Numbered from the stretch's first letter, positions 9,752 through 18,386 are shown. The stretch: 64,000 bases of DNA from RPQJ01 sp963754125 (GCA_963754125.1 CAVWEX010000002.1:186001-250000); one strand, 5' to 3'. The notes: generated by a model from the sequence alone, not told the origin. Program-made: numbers and translations.

Positions 9752-10021
9752 TCAGCGGCCCTCGACGGCGACCAGCACCGCGCCGGCCTCGCGGCGTCGC
9801 AGGGCGAACAGCGTATTGCCGAGGCGAACGGCCATCGGGTCGCCGCCCGGCCAGATCTCCGCCACCACTTCCAGCGCCTCGCCCGGAATGAAGCCGAGTT
9901 CGAGCAGGCGGCGGCTCACGGTGGACTGGGCCTCGTCGCCGAGGGTCTGGGGATCCTCGAGCACGTGGGCGACGGTGCCGCGGGTGCCCTTGCGCAGCGA
10001 CGAAAGTGAAACGGGAGGCAT
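9752..10021 (-). CDS. feoA: FeoA-family ferrous iron transport accessory protein
   Basis: An 89-residue SH3-like protein. The core LLELGFIPGEALEVVAEIWPGGDPMAVRLGNTLFALRR is characteristic of FeoA, a small cytosolic partner needed for FeoB-mediated Fe(II) uptake. ATG 10021 is chosen because it gives the usual FeoA length; the frame stays open upstream without recognisable protein. The gene ends 7 bp before feoB, consistent with a feoA-feoB operon transcribed away from the ECF sigma gene. Confidence 0.88.
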   Translation of the reverse strand: MPPVSLSSLRKGTRGTVAHVLEDPQTLGDEAQSTVSRRLLELGFIPGEALEVVAEIWPGGDPMAVRLGNTLFALRRREAGAVLVAVEGR

Positions 10022-10065
10022 GGGGATTCGGAACGGCACGCTGGGGAGACGGTCGACAGTGTCTT

Positions 10066-10084
10066 CGTAATGAGAATCGTCCGC
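10066..10084. promoter_or_regulatory. Candidate Fur box upstream of feoA
   Basis: CGTAATGAGAATCGTCCGC matches the 19-bp Fur consensus at 12 positions by my count. The core AATGAGAATCGT agrees at 10 of 12 with AATGATAATCAT. It lies 45-63 bp upstream of the feoA start, a plausible operator position for iron repression. Judged by eye only. Confidence 0.4.
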
Positions 10085-10156
10085 AACGAGGGAAAACCGC
10101 AGGGTAACCGGCCATGCCGTCCGATGATGATGTATATGACTTGCATAGATAGAAAC

Positions 10157-10186
10157 TGTACAAAAATTATAGGTGGCCGCTATACT
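10157..10186 (+). promoter_or_regulatory. Candidate sigma-70 promoter of the ECF sigma gene
   Basis: TGTACA (10157-10162), an 18-bp spacer and TATACT (10181-10186, 5 of 6 to consensus) lie about 70 bp upstream of the ECF sigma start, in an unusually AT-rich patch. Confidence 0.4.
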
Positions 10187-10256
10187 CTGACATTCCCGGG
10201 GTCCACGGGCCCTTTTTGAAACCGGCGCCCTGCAGTGGCGAACAGAGGTGAGCGCG

Positions 10257-10817
10257 ATGACAGAGTCAGTTCTCGCTCGGGTGGCGAGCGGTGATGCGAA
10301 GGCAGTGCGTGAGTGCATCGACGAGTTCGGCGGCCTCGTGTGGGCGATCGCCCGGCGGATGACGCGTTCGCGAGCGGATGCCGAGGACGCGGTGCAGGAG
10401 ATCTTCATCGACGTGTGGAAGTGCGCCGGGCGCTTCGACGCCAGGCAGGGCTCGGAAAAGGTCTTCATCACCACGATCGCAAGGCGGCGCCTCATCGACC
10501 GAATGCGACGCGGTCGCATGAACCACCTGATGGATTCGGAGGAGTCCCTCGAGGACCTTCGGTGGGCGGAGCCCGGCAACGGTGGCGAGATCCGCGCCGA
10601 GGCCGAGCGTGCCGCGGCGGTCGTGGCGAGGCTGCGGCCGGAGCAGCGCAAGGTGCTTCGGATGGGACTGCTCGAGGGTCTGACGCACTCTGAAATCGCG
10701 ACGGCCACCGGCATGCCGCTCGGTACCGTGAAGACCCAGATGCGGCGCGGACTCATTCAGGTGCGCCAGTGGATGAAGATCGACGGTCCGGCGAAGATGG
10801 GGGAAGCGACGCCCTGA
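10257..10817 (+). CDS. ECF-type RNA polymerase sigma factor
   Basis: A 186-residue group-4 sigma factor. Region 2 is visible near residues 25-70 (RADAEDAVQEIFIDVWK, then RFD) and region 4 in the last 60 residues with the helix-turn-helix LTHSEIATATGMPLGTVKTQ. ATG 10257 follows AGAGG at a suitable distance; an in-frame GTG at 10248 is the alternative. The following gene encodes an RskA-like anti-sigma factor, so the pair should form a regulated sigma/anti-sigma switch. The gene is divergent from feoAB, but nothing shows that it is iron-responsive. Confidence 0.92.
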   Translation: MTESVLARVASGDAKAVRECIDEFGGLVWAIARRMTRSRADAEDAVQEIFIDVWKCAGRFDARQGSEKVFITTIARRRLIDRMRRGRMNHLMDSEESLEDLRWAEPGNGGEIRAEAERAAAVVARLRPEQRKVLRMGLLEGLTHSEIATATGMPLGTVKTQMRRGLIQVRQWMKIDGPAKMGEATP

Positions 10818-11506
10818 GCGAGCGGAAGAAAGACGCTCAGGCTCCCGGCGTTGCCCAGCCCGAGTCGCTGCCGGCCACCCTTCGGCAGCGGCTCGATCGA
10901 TGCGCCGACAAATGGCTGCACGAACACGAGTCTGTGCATCCGGCGGGCGCAGAGGCGGCCGCGGTCGGTTCCGCTGCAACCGCAACTCGCGCTTCCCGCG
11001 CCGCGCTACCCTGGATCCTCGCCGCCGCGTGCCTCGGGCTCGCCGTCGGCGGCTGGTGGCCTCGGGCCATGGACCTCGAGCCGGGTGCTGCATTCGGCGA
11101 GCCCCGTCGGGCAGTGGCGCGCCCGGCTCGCCCGTGAGCGGATGCTCGCAGCCCCGCATCGCGTCGGCCACTGGCCCTGGGCCGGCGGCGCGGAAGGCAG
11201 CGCCGGAGACGTCGTCTGGGACAATGCCGGCAGCGGGGCTTTATTCGCCTGCAGCACTTCGTGGCGAACGACCCGACGCGCGCCCGCTACCAGCTCTGGA
11301 TCTTCGACGCCGCGCGCGACGACCGCTACCCGGTCGATGGCGGGATTTTCGACGTGCCGCCCGGCCGCGACGAGGTCGTGATTCCGGTTCGGGCGTCGCT
11401 GCCGGTGTTGCGGCCCGTCGCGTTCGCGGTGACGGTCGAGGGGTCGCGCGGTGCCGTGGTGTCGGAGCGCGAGAAAGTGGTCGCGTTCGCGCGCGCCGGC
11501 GGTTGA
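10769..11506 (+). CDS. RskA-like anti-sigma factor (two frameshifts)
   Basis: Composite gene overlapping the end of the ECF sigma gene. Segment 1 (to about 11080) has a cytosolic N-terminal part and one membrane helix (ALPWILAAACLGLAVGGWW). Segment 2 reads VGQWRARLARERMLA...GDVVWDN in the next frame. Segment 3 from about 11232 reads GFIRLQHFVANDPTRARYQLW then GGIFDVPPGRDEVVIPV, the extracytoplasmic domain of RskA/anti-sigma-K factors. One extra base near 11080 and one missing C near 11232 restore continuity. The protein should hold the sigma factor at the membrane. The exact start is uncertain; 10769 is a GTG. Confidence 0.75.
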
Positions 11507-11551
11507 AGCGGCCGGCGCGACCGCTTTCGCCGACGGCCCTACAATCGCCGG

Positions 11552-12549
11552 GTGTCCACGTTCAATTCGCCCGCAGGTGGCTCGACTGGCCGGCCGGTCG
11601 CAACCCAGTGCGCCGATGCCGTGCTGATGGTCCGGCCGGCCGCGTTCGGCTGGAATCCGCAGACGGCCGTGAGCAACCTGTTCCAGGGGCCGCCGCCGGG
11701 GTGCGACCTGCAGTCACGGGCGCTGGCCGAGTTCGACGGTCTGACCGATGCACTCTTCCAGGCCGGCGTCGAAGTCCACGCGCTCGCCGACCGCGCCGAT
11801 CGGCCCTGTCCCGACGCGCTGTTTCCGAACAACTGGGTCAGCCTGCACGCCGACGGTACGGCTGTGCTCTATCCGATGCTCGCGCCGAACCGCCGCCTCG
11901 AGCGGCGTCCGGAACTGCTGGCCGAACTGGCGAAGCGGGGCGGATTCCGCGTCGAACGGCTGGTCGACCTCACGCACCACGAGTTCCACGGTCGCTTACC
12001 TCGAGGGGACCGGCAGCGTGGTGTTCGATCACCCGTCCCGCGCGGCCTATGCCTGCCTGTCGCCGCGCAGCGACGCCGACGTGCTGCGCGAACTGTGCGA
12101 GGAAATCGGATACGAGCCCGTGGTCTTCAACGCGACGGGCCCGGCCGGCGCGCCCGTCTACCACACGAACGTGATGCTCGCGATCGGCCGCAAGTTCGTC
12201 GTGGTCTGCGCCGACGCCATCCCGGCCGGGCAGCGTGGCGCAGTGCTCGAGCGGCTCGGCGCCGGCGGTCGCCAGGTCGAGTCGATCGATGCGACTCAGA
12301 TGGCGCGCTTCGCCGGCAACCTGCTGGAGCTGCGGACGCGCGCCGGCGGCTCGGTGCTGGCGGTGTCCGGGCGCGGCCTCGAGAGCCTCGCGCCGGCCGC
12401 ACGCGAGCGCCTGGCGGCCTGCGTGGACCGGGTGGTCGCCGTGCCGGTGCCCACGATCGAGGACACCGGCGGCGGCTCGGTGCGCTGCATGCTTGCCGAG
12501 GTCTTCCTGCCGCGTGCGGCGGGCCCTGCGGCGTCCGGCTGCGGTCTAG
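11552..12549 (+). CDS. ctlX: CtlX-type amidinotransferase-family hydrolase (frameshifted)
   Basis: The N-terminal half reads VRPAAFGWNPQTAVSNLFQ and PDALFPNNWVSLHADGTAVLYPM. After a one-base insertion near 11985 the sequence resumes in the next frame with YLEGTGSVVFDH, VYHTNVMLAIG and DTGGGSVRCMLAEVFLP. These blocks match the pentein-fold arginine deiminase/DDAH relatives called CtlX (citrulline utilization hydrolase). The catalytic core of the family (Asp/Glu, His and a Cys near GGSVRC) appears present. The frame does not stop after VFLP but a TAG at 12547-12549 in another frame probably ends the gene, suggesting a second indel. A TACAAT box at 11540-11545 sits only 6 bp before the GTG start, which would make the mRNA nearly leaderless. 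Confidence 0.75.
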
Positions 12550-12899
12550 CCTTCGGTCGCGTCGAGGTCGTCGAGGAACTCGACGGCGCGGCGCAGGTGC
12601 GGGATCACGATCGTGCCACCCACGACGAGTCCGATGCTCATGGCCTCGACGAGTTCCCTGCGACTCGAGCCCGCGGCCCGCGCCTCGACGAGGTGGTACT
12701 TGACGCAGTCGTCGCAGCGCAGCACCAGCGACGCAACCAGGCCGAGCAGTTCCCTGGTCTGCTTCGGCAGCGACCCGTCTTCCCCGTACGCCAGCGAGTC
12801 CACTGAATAGACTCGCTTGATGACGCGGTTGTCCTCGGCGAGCACGCGCTCGTTCATGCGCGCGCGGTAGGCGGCGAAATCCTGCTCGAGCTTGCCCAT
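12546..12899 (-). CDS. Carboxymuconolactone decarboxylase-family (AhpD-like) protein
   Basis: A 117-residue helical protein with the redox-type CXXC motif LRCDDCVKYH near residues 60-70 and the SRRELVEAMSIGLVVGG helix typical of the AhpD/CMD fold. Family members include alkylhydroperoxidase AhpD and decarboxylases; the CDDC plus downstream His favours a peroxidase-like or disulfide role, but the substrate is unknown. It converges on ctlX, with their ends touching. Confidence 0.85.
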   Translation of the reverse strand: MGKLEQDFAAYRARMNERVLAEDNRVIKRVYSVDSLAYGEDGSLPKQTRELLGLVASLVLRCDDCVKYHLVEARAAGSSRRELVEAMSIGLVVGGTIVIPHLRRAVEFLDDLDATEG

Positions 12900-12991
12900 G
12901 ACCCTCTCCTGCGGCCTGCCACTGTCGCGCCAGTGTACGCGCGGGCCGCGCGCCGAACCGCCGCTGCTAGAATCGTCCGCGGAGAAACCGC

Positions 12992-13630
12992 GTGCTCGAA
13001 CTCGGCGTCAAGACACTGCTCGCCTACCTGCTCGGCTCCGTGCTGGGCAGCCTCGTCATGGGCCGCCTGCGCGGCGTGGACATCCGCGAGCAGGGCAGCG
13101 GCAACGCGGGCGGCACGAATGCCCTGCGCACGCAAGGCTGGAAGTTCGCGCTCGGCGTGATCGTGATCGACGTCGGCAAGGCCCTGCTCGCAGCGGGCGT
13201 GCTGCCGGGCCTCGACCTGCCCGGGATAGGCATCGACCCCGAGGTGAGCCGCGACTGGCTCGCGGTGTCCTGCGCGACCGCGGTGGTGTTCGGCCACGTC
13301 TATCCCGTGTGGTACGAGTTCCGCGGTGGCAAGGGCGCGGCGACGCTGATCGGTGCCGTGGCGGTGCTGGCGCCGTCGGCGCTGCTGCCGGTGGCGCTCG
13401 TGTGGCTCGCCTGCGTGATGCTGACCGGCTTCGTGGGCCTCGGGACGATGCTCGGTACCGCGACGCTGCCCGTGTACTTCGCGCTCTCGCAGCCACGATC
13501 CGGGGCGCTGGTCGCCTTCGGCATCGCCATGGCGGCTTTCGTCGTCTACACGCATCGCTCGAACCTCGCGCGCATGCGCGCGGGCAACGAGAACCGCGCG
13601 CGCCGGCTCTGGCTGCTGCGCCCGCGATGA
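12992..13630 (+). CDS. plsY: Glycerol-3-phosphate acyltransferase PlsY
   Basis: A 212-residue inner-membrane acyltransferase that transfers acyl from acyl-phosphate to glycerol-3-phosphate in phospholipid synthesis. Conserved PlsY motifs are present: GSGNAGGTNALRT (residues about 36-48), GHVYPVWYEFRGGKGAAT and the C-terminal YTHRSNLARMRAGNE. About five membrane segments are visible. It starts with GTG, shortly after a TAGAAT box at 12968-12973. The stop overlaps the birA ATG (ATGA), so the two are translationally coupled. Confidence 0.93.
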   Translation: MLELGVKTLLAYLLGSVLGSLVMGRLRGVDIREQGSGNAGGTNALRTQGWKFALGVIVIDVGKALLAAGVLPGLDLPGIGIDPEVSRDWLAVSCATAVVFGHVYPVWYEFRGGKGAATLIGAVAVLAPSALLPVALVWLACVMLTGFVGLGTMLGTATLPVYFALSQPRSGALVAFGIAMAAFVVYTHRSNLARMRAGNENRARRLWLLRPR

Positions 13631-14630
13631 CCGCCCGGGCCGAGGCGCTGCTCGCGTTGCTCGCGGACGGGTCGCTGCACTCCGGCGCAGCACCTCGCCG
13701 CGCAGCTCGGCGTGAGCCGTGCGGCCGGTCTGGAAACTGGTGGGCGAACTGCGCAGCCGCGGCATCGCCGTGGACAGCCTGCCGCGCCGCGGATACCGGC
13801 TGCCCGCCCGCGTCGAGTTGCTGGACGCACGGCGCATCGTCGGCGCCGCTCGCCACCCAGCGCCAGGCGCTGCCCGGCCGCGTCGAGGTCCTGTTCGAGA
13901 TCGATTCGACCAACACGTACCTCTATGCGGCTGCCCCGCCGCCGCCCGGGAGTGCGCGCGTCGCGTTCGCGGAGATCCAGCACGCCGGGCGCGGCCGGCG
14001 CGGCCGGTCCTGGCTCGCGCCCTTCGGGTCGGGCCTCACTTTCTCGGTGGCCTGGACGTTCGCCGAGACGCCGTCCGGTCTGCCGGCGCTCGGACTCGCC
14101 CTGGGCGTCGCAGTCGCCGAGGCACTGCGGTGCCTCGGCCTGGACGAGGTGCGGCTCAAGTGGCCCAACGATCTCCTCTGGCGCGGGCGCAAGCTCGGCG
14201 GGCTGTTGCTGCAGTTGCGCACCGAGTCGGGCGGGCCCGCCAGCGTCGTAGCCGGGCTGGGCCTCAACCTGGTGCTGCCGGCCGCGTCGCGCGAGCGACT
14301 CAATGGCGAGGGCGGCGCTGCCGGTCGCAGATCTCGCTCGAGGCCATGGGCGGGAAGGCACCCGGGCGCAACGACCTTGCGGCGGCCCTTGCGGCGGCCC
14401 TGCTCGCGGGGCTCGACGAATTTGCGCGCCATGGCTTCGCGGCGTTCGCACCGCGCTGGGCCGCTCTCGATGCGCTGGCGGGCGCGCGCGTGCGCGTCGC
14501 GCAGGGTGCGGAGGGCGTCGAGGGAGAAGCGTGCGGTACGGACGCGGACGGCGCGCTGCTCGTCGTGGTGAACGGCCGCATCGAGCGCTTCCATTCGGGC
14601 GACGTGAGCCTGCGCCCGGTGGCGGCATGA
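13627..14630 (+). CDS. birA: Biotin--[acetyl-CoA-carboxylase] ligase BirA (multiple frameshifts)
   Basis: Composite gene. In order: MTARAEALLALLADGSLHSG, then HLAAQLGVSRA (helix-turn-helix), then VWKLVGELRSRGIAVDSLPRRGYRLPA, then the catalytic domain with EIDSTNTYL, AEIQHAGRGRRGRSW, LKWPNDLLWRGRKLGG and GLGLNL, then the SH3-like C-terminal domain with DGALLVVVNGRIERFHSGDVSLR. Each block is in a different frame. One-base insertions near 13685, 13728 and 13845 and two near 14310-14340 explain all shifts. The GRGRRGR loop that binds biotinyl-AMP is intact, so the enzyme is probably functional. It can act as both ligase and biotin-operon repressor. It overlaps plsY and coaX by 4 bp. Confidence 0.85.
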
Positions 14631-15384
14631 CGCTGCTGGTCGACATCGGTAACTCGCGCGTTAAGTGGGCGCGCCTCGGGGCCGACGGGCCCGGCGAGCA
14701 GTCCGCCGCAGAGTACGCGGGTTGGTCGGCGGCGGACTGGCGCGCAACGTTGTTCGCCGGCGCTCCGGCCGGAGCGTGTGCTCGCAGCGAGCGTCGCCGG
14801 TGAGTCGGCCGGCGCGGCGCTCGACGCGGCGGCGCGTCTTGCGACCGGGCCATCCCGTGCGCTTCGTCGCGACCACGCGCGCGGCGGGCGGCGTGCTGAA
14901 CGGCTACTCCGACCCGGCGCTGCTCGGCGTGGATCGCTGGCTCGCCGTCGTCGGCGCCTATGCGCAGGTCGGCGGCGCCTGCGTGGTCGCCGACATCGGC
15001 ACGGCGGCGACCGTCGACGTCGTGGCGGCCGACGGCCGGCACCAGGGCGGCTACATCGTGCCCGGACCCCGGCTCATGGTCGCCTCGCTGCTGCGTTCCA
15101 CCCGCGAACTCGCGCCGCGCCACGCTTCGAGCGGCGCTTCGAGTACGGATGCAGGCTTCGCGGACAACACCCGCGACGCGATCGAACGTGGCTGCCGCCT
15201 CGCATTGGCGGCCTTGATCGATCGGAGCGTTGCCGATGCCGGGCGCGATTCGGTCGAGCGGCCCTGCCTGTTGCTGACAGGCGGGGCAGCGCCCGAGGTG
15301 TTGCCCCACCTGCGCAGCACCGTCGAGCACGTGCCCGACCTGGTGCTCCGCGGCCTCGCCGTCGTGGCACGCCACCCCGACTGA
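14627..15384 (+). CDS. coaX: Type III pantothenate kinase CoaX (two frameshifts)
   Basis: It phosphorylates pantothenate in the first step of CoA synthesis. The N-terminal LLVDIGNSRVKWARLG is the ASKHA nucleotide-binding motif; LLGVDRWLAVVGA and VVADIGTAATVDVV are the next conserved blocks, followed by GGYIVPGPRLM and LLLTGGAAPEVLPHL. The gene changes frame near 14777 and 14850. Removing one G (GGCCGG) and one C (GGGCC) gives an uninterrupted protein of about 251 residues, normal for CoaX. The ATG overlaps the birA stop, a common birA-coaX arrangement. Confidence 0.87.
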
Positions 15385-15504
15385 AACTCTGCGGTCAATG
15401 CGCACTCAAAGGAGGTGGTGGCGCTCGTGTATGATCGGCGGCGATCAATCACCGGGTGCCGGCGGCGCGGCCGCAGGCGGACGTCCAATCTCAGGAGAGA
15501 ATTG

Positions 15505-15783
15505 ATGAAAATCAACAAGATGCTGACTGTGTCGATCGCCGCCGTCGGGCTCGCCGGCTACGGCGGAGCCGCGCTGGCCGACGCCGCGGCCGGCAAGGCG
15601 ACATTCGAGAGCATCTGCGCCGAGTGTCACGAAACGGCCGACTTCGAGGGCGAGGCGGCCGCTGATCTGACGGCGACGATCAAGAAGATCTCGGCCGGCC
15701 AGATGAAGCACAAGAAGGCGCTCAAGCTGACCGACCAGCAGGCGGCGGACGTTGCGGCCTTCATGGCGAGCGGCGGCAAGTAG
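15505..15783 (+). CDS. Small monoheme cytochrome c (copy 1)
   Basis: A 92-residue exported cytochrome with a signal peptide of about 25 residues (ends ALADA) and one CAECH heme site at residues 38-42. The likely axial Met is in AGQMKHK near residue 70. An AGGAGA ribosome site precedes the ATG. It is closely related to the next gene, so the two form a tandem duplication. Small periplasmic monoheme cytochromes often shuttle electrons, and the many multiheme proteins in this window are candidate partners. Confidence 0.85.
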   Translation: MKINKMLTVSIAAVGLAGYGGAALADAAAGKATFESICAECHETADFEGEAAADLTATIKKISAGQMKHKKALKLTDQQAADVAAFMASGGK

Positions 15784-15855
15784 TCCCGCTGGCGCACAGA
15801 TCGAGGATTCTTTGGTCGCTCGGCGTGTGCCGGGCCTGGCACTAAGGACGAGGAG

Positions 15856-16131
15856 ATGGCGATGAAGATGAACCGGATGCTGATCGTGGCGGTGGCCAGC
15901 CTGGGCGCGGCCGGCTGGGGCATGGCGGCCCATGCGGACGCCAAGGCCAAGTTCGCGTCTGACTGCGCCGAGTGCCACGAGGCCGGCGATTTCGAGGGCG
16001 AGGACGCGAAGGCCCTTGCCGATACGCTCAAGAAGATTGCCGGCGGCCAGATGAAGCACAAGGGTGCCATCAAGCTGTCTGAGGCGGAGATCACAGAGAT
16101 CGCCGCCTTCATGGCGAAGGGCGGCAAGTAG
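15856..16131 (+). CDS. Small monoheme cytochrome c (copy 2)
   Basis: A 91-residue paralogue of the preceding gene: signal peptide of about 28 residues, CAECH at residues 37-41, the shared EAGDFEGE and GGQMKHKGAIKLSE blocks and the same AAFMAKGGK end. An ATG two codons downstream is an equally good start. The copies are 72 bp apart on the same strand and a terminator follows this one, so they are probably co-transcribed. Confidence 0.85.
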   Translation: MAMKMNRMLIVAVASLGAAGWGMAAHADAKAKFASDCAECHEAGDFEGEDAKALADTLKKIAGGQMKHKGAIKLSEAEITEIAAFMAKGGK

Positions 16132-16160
16132 CCTCCCCAAAGGTCGCACTGCCTGAACCG

Positions 16161-16197
16161 AGGCCCGCTCCCCGCGAGGGGGGCGGGCCTTTCCTTT
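16161..16197 (+). terminator. Intrinsic terminator after the tandem cytochromes
   Basis: AGGCCCGCTCCCC (16161-16173), a GCGA loop and GGGGGGCGGGCCT (16178-16190) form a 13-bp stem with one T-G pair, followed by TTCCTTTT. Confidence 0.85.
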
Positions 16198-16245
16198 TCC
16201 GTTAACATTCACGCCCCGATCGACGTCGTCCGGAGAACCCGAGAG

Positions 16246-16941
16246 GTGCGCACGCTGTTCCTGCTGCTTTTGCTGGCCAACCTGCTGTTCGTGGCGTGGG
16301 CCCGCTGGGTCGCGCCGGCCCCGGCGGCTCGCGGTTACGCCACCCCGAGCGCCGAGGGATCGGCTGGAATTCAGTTGCTGCGGGAAGTGGCTGCGTCCGA
16401 AGCGTCGCAGCCGGCGGACGAAGGCCTGCTCGCACTGGACGACGCCAGCCTCACCTGCGTCAGCGCCGGCCCCTTTCTGGCGCGGTCGGACGCCGAGCGG
16501 ACCGCTGAGCGGCTCGGACGCCTCGGATTCACGGTCCGACTGCGTGACGTGCGCGAGGACGTTCCCGTCGGCCACTGGGTGCGGCTCGAGGGCCTTGCCA
16601 CGCCGGAAGACGCCGAGAACGCCCGGGCTGCGCTGCAGGCCGCCGGACTCACGGATGCGATCGTGCTGACCGACGAGGACATCGGGCCCGTCGTGTCGCT
16701 CGGCGTCCACGCGGATCCGGCGCGGGCCGAGGCGACGGTGGCCGTGGCCCGCGCGGCCGGCTTCGAGCCGCGAACCATCGACCGGCTGCGCACCGAGGAC
16801 GTGTCCTGGCTGGACGTGGACCGGCAGTCGAACGGTGGGCTGCCGGCGTTCGAGGAACTGCAGGCGGCGGAAGGCGAGCGTCAGCCGGCGCTCCGCCTGC
16901 GTCCCTGCCCTGCGGCGGAGCCCGCCGCCGCGACTCGCTGA
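16246..16941 (+). CDS. SPOR-domain membrane protein
   Basis: A 231-residue protein with a GTG start, one N-terminal membrane helix (residues 3-22, LFLLLLLANLLFVAWARW) and a SPOR-like fold around residues 70-145 (CVSAGPFLARSDAERTAERLGRLGFTVRLRD, then GHWVRLEGL). SPOR domains bind denuded peptidoglycan at division sites. Proteins of this type often lie near birA-coaX in proteobacteria, as here. The C-terminal 80 residues are variable and unassigned. Confidence 0.75.
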   Translation: MRTLFLLLLLANLLFVAWARWVAPAPAARGYATPSAEGSAGIQLLREVAASEASQPADEGLLALDDASLTCVSAGPFLARSDAERTAERLGRLGFTVRLRDVREDVPVGHWVRLEGLATPEDAENARAALQAAGLTDAIVLTDEDIGPVVSLGVHADPARAEATVAVARAAGFEPRTIDRLRTEDVSWLDVDRQSNGGLPAFEELQAAEGERQPALRLRPCPAAEPAAATR

Positions 16942-16968
16942 CAGTCGGGCGTACGCCGTGGTTAGAAT
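16938..16968 (+). promoter_or_regulatory. Candidate promoter of tRNA-Thr
   Basis: CTGACA (16938-16943) and TAGAAT (16963-16968) are each 5 of 6 to consensus, but the 19-bp spacing is long. The -10 ends 11 bp before the mature tRNA. The -35 overlaps the stop of the SPOR gene. Confidence 0.45.
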
Positions 16969-16979
16969 CCGGTCGTCCC

Positions 16980-17055
16980 GCTGGCATAGCTCAGTTGGTA
17001 GAGCAGCCGCCTTGTAAGCGGCAGGTCGGGGGTTCGAATCCCTCTGCCAGCACCA
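16980..17055 (+). tRNA. tRNA-Thr (anticodon TGT)
   Basis: A 76-nt cloverleaf. Acceptor GCTGGCA pairs with TGCCAGC, the anticodon loop CTTGTAA gives TGT, the T-arm contains GGTTCGAATCC and the 3' CCA is encoded. It reads ACA and related Thr codons. Confidence 0.97.
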
Positions 17056-17093
17056 CGGCCGCCCCTTATGTTCGATCACAGGAGCAACTTGCA

Positions 17094-17600
17094 ATGGCAC
17101 TCTGGAAAGACCCGTCGGTGAAAGATCCTGCTGCGGCTTCCGGCGAGGCGGCCGGCTTCGAAACTTCGGAGACCGCGCCGCGTGCGACCGAGCGCCCGTC
17201 GCCCGTGGCGCTCGCGTCCGTGGCCGCGGAGCCGCTGCGCCGGGCGTCGTCTGCCGGCGCGGCCAAGGAATCGCTGATCGCAGCCGACGTCACCATCGAG
17301 GGCAAGATCGAGGGCGCCGGCGACGTCCGCATCGCCGGCCGCTTCAAGGGCGACGTGAACGTGCAGGGCAACGTCACCGTGGAGCAGGGCGCGCACGTCA
17401 ACGGCCAGGTCAGCGCCGCGACCGTCATCGTCAGCGGCGAGGTCGAGGGCAACATCAACGCCAGCGCCCGCGTCGAACTGCTCGAGACCGGCATCATCAA
17501 CGGCGACGTCAAGGCCGCCGTGCTGACGGTCGCCGCCGGATCGCGGATGCGCGGACAGGCCGACTTCGGCTGGGGCGAGCAGGGGCCCGGCCGCAAGTAG
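17094..17600 (+). CDS. Bactofilin
   Basis: A 168-residue polymer-forming cytoskeletal protein. A disordered N terminus (about 58 residues) precedes a right-handed beta-helix of short repeats such as GKIEGAGDVRIAGRFKGDV and VNGQVSAATVIVSGEVEGNI, ending near residue 158. Bactofilins form nonpolar filaments at membranes and guide peptidoglycan or polar structures. An AGGAG site lies 9 bp before the ATG. The gene starts 38 bp after tRNA-Thr and is followed by a small zinc-ribbon gene. Confidence 0.92.
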   Translation: MALWKDPSVKDPAAASGEAAGFETSETAPRATERPSPVALASVAAEPLRRASSAGAAKESLIAADVTIEGKIEGAGDVRIAGRFKGDVNVQGNVTVEQGAHVNGQVSAATVIVSGEVEGNINASARVELLETGIINGDVKAAVLTVAAGSRMRGQADFGWGEQGPGRK

Positions 17601-17605
17601 CGGGC

Positions 17606-17971
17606 GTGCCTGTGAGCATGTTGCCCGGGCGGTTCGGTGGCGTGGTTGGCCGTACGCGGGTCTGCCCGCACTGCAAGGCCACGATCCTCGAGAGCGCGCC
17701 GATCTGCCCGCAGTGCCGCCACCACCTGCGTTTCGTGGGTTCGGCCGCACCGCCCGCGCCCGAAGGCTTCTCCGCGCTGCGGGTGGAGGGCACGGTCCAG
17801 CACCCGGTGCGCGGCGGCGACTGGGAGTACTCGGTGGTGCTCGCGATCCGCAACGAGCGCGGCGAGGAGATCTCCCGGCAGGTGGTGGGCGTGGGGGCGC
17901 TGCGTGCGGCCGAGTCCCGCACCTTCACTTTGTCGGTCGAGGTACTGACGCCCGGAGGGAAGGCGAAGTGA
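17606..17971 (+). CDS. Zinc-ribbon protein of unknown function
   Basis: Up to 121 residues. A CPHC...CPQC zinc ribbon lies in residues 20-37, followed by a linker and a beta-rich domain (DWEYSVVLAIRNERGEEISRQVVGVG) that resembles the FxLYD/DUF-type beta-sandwich of membrane-linked zinc-ribbon proteins. I cannot assign a function. The start is uncertain: GTG 17606, GTG 17612 or ATG 17618. It lies between bactofilin and a small membrane protein whose GTG overlaps its stop, so the three are probably one transcript. Confidence 0.65.
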   Translation: MPVSMLPGRFGGVVGRTRVCPHCKATILESAPICPQCRHHLRFVGSAAPPAPEGFSALRVEGTVQHPVRGGDWEYSVVLAIRNERGEEISRQVVGVGALRAAESRTFTLSVEVLTPGGKAK

Positions 17972-18174
17972 TCGGCGGCCTCGTGACGCGTTTCGCCGCC
18001 GGCCTGCGCTATCCCACGCTGTTCGGCCTGGTGGCGGCCCTGTTCGTCATCGACCTGCTGCTCCCGGACCTGGTTCCGTTCATCGACGAGATCCTGCTCG
18101 CGCTCGGGACGCTGCTGCTCGGCTCGCTGCGCAGGCGGCGTGCGCCGCCGCTGGAGCCGCACGGTTCCGCCTGA
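17968..18174 (+). CDS. Small membrane protein (DUF6116-like)
   Basis: A 68-residue protein starting with a GTG that overlaps the upstream stop by 4 bp. One or two hydrophobic segments (YPTLFGLVAALFVIDLLLPDLVPF and EILLALGTLLLGSL) precede a basic Arg-rich tail. It resembles small proteobacterial proteins classed as DUF6116; no function is known. Translational coupling to the zinc-ribbon gene supports it being real. Confidence 0.6.
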   Translation: MIGGLVTRFAAGLRYPTLFGLVAALFVIDLLLPDLVPFIDEILLALGTLLLGSLRRRRAPPLEPHGSA

Positions 18175-18386
18175 GTCGCGGCGGCGGGTCGCCGGCCGGC
18201 CGCATTGGTGCGCCCGCATCGACCCCGCGGCCCGCCGGAACTATCCTTGCTCCGCGCCGGTCCGTCTGTAGGCGGGCAGTGCCCGTCCGCCGGGCCCGCG
18301 GCATGTACTGAGTTGTGCGGGCGCCGGGGGTCTGAGAGCCTCGCGCGCTCAGCAGCACCCGATTCAGCAGGGGGGAGATCAACGAG

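Noticed and set aside
8821..9891. Plus-strand open frames opposite feoB and feoA
   Set aside because: Arg/Ser/Pro-rich translations typical of GC-rich antisense; the minus-strand feo genes have clear motifs.
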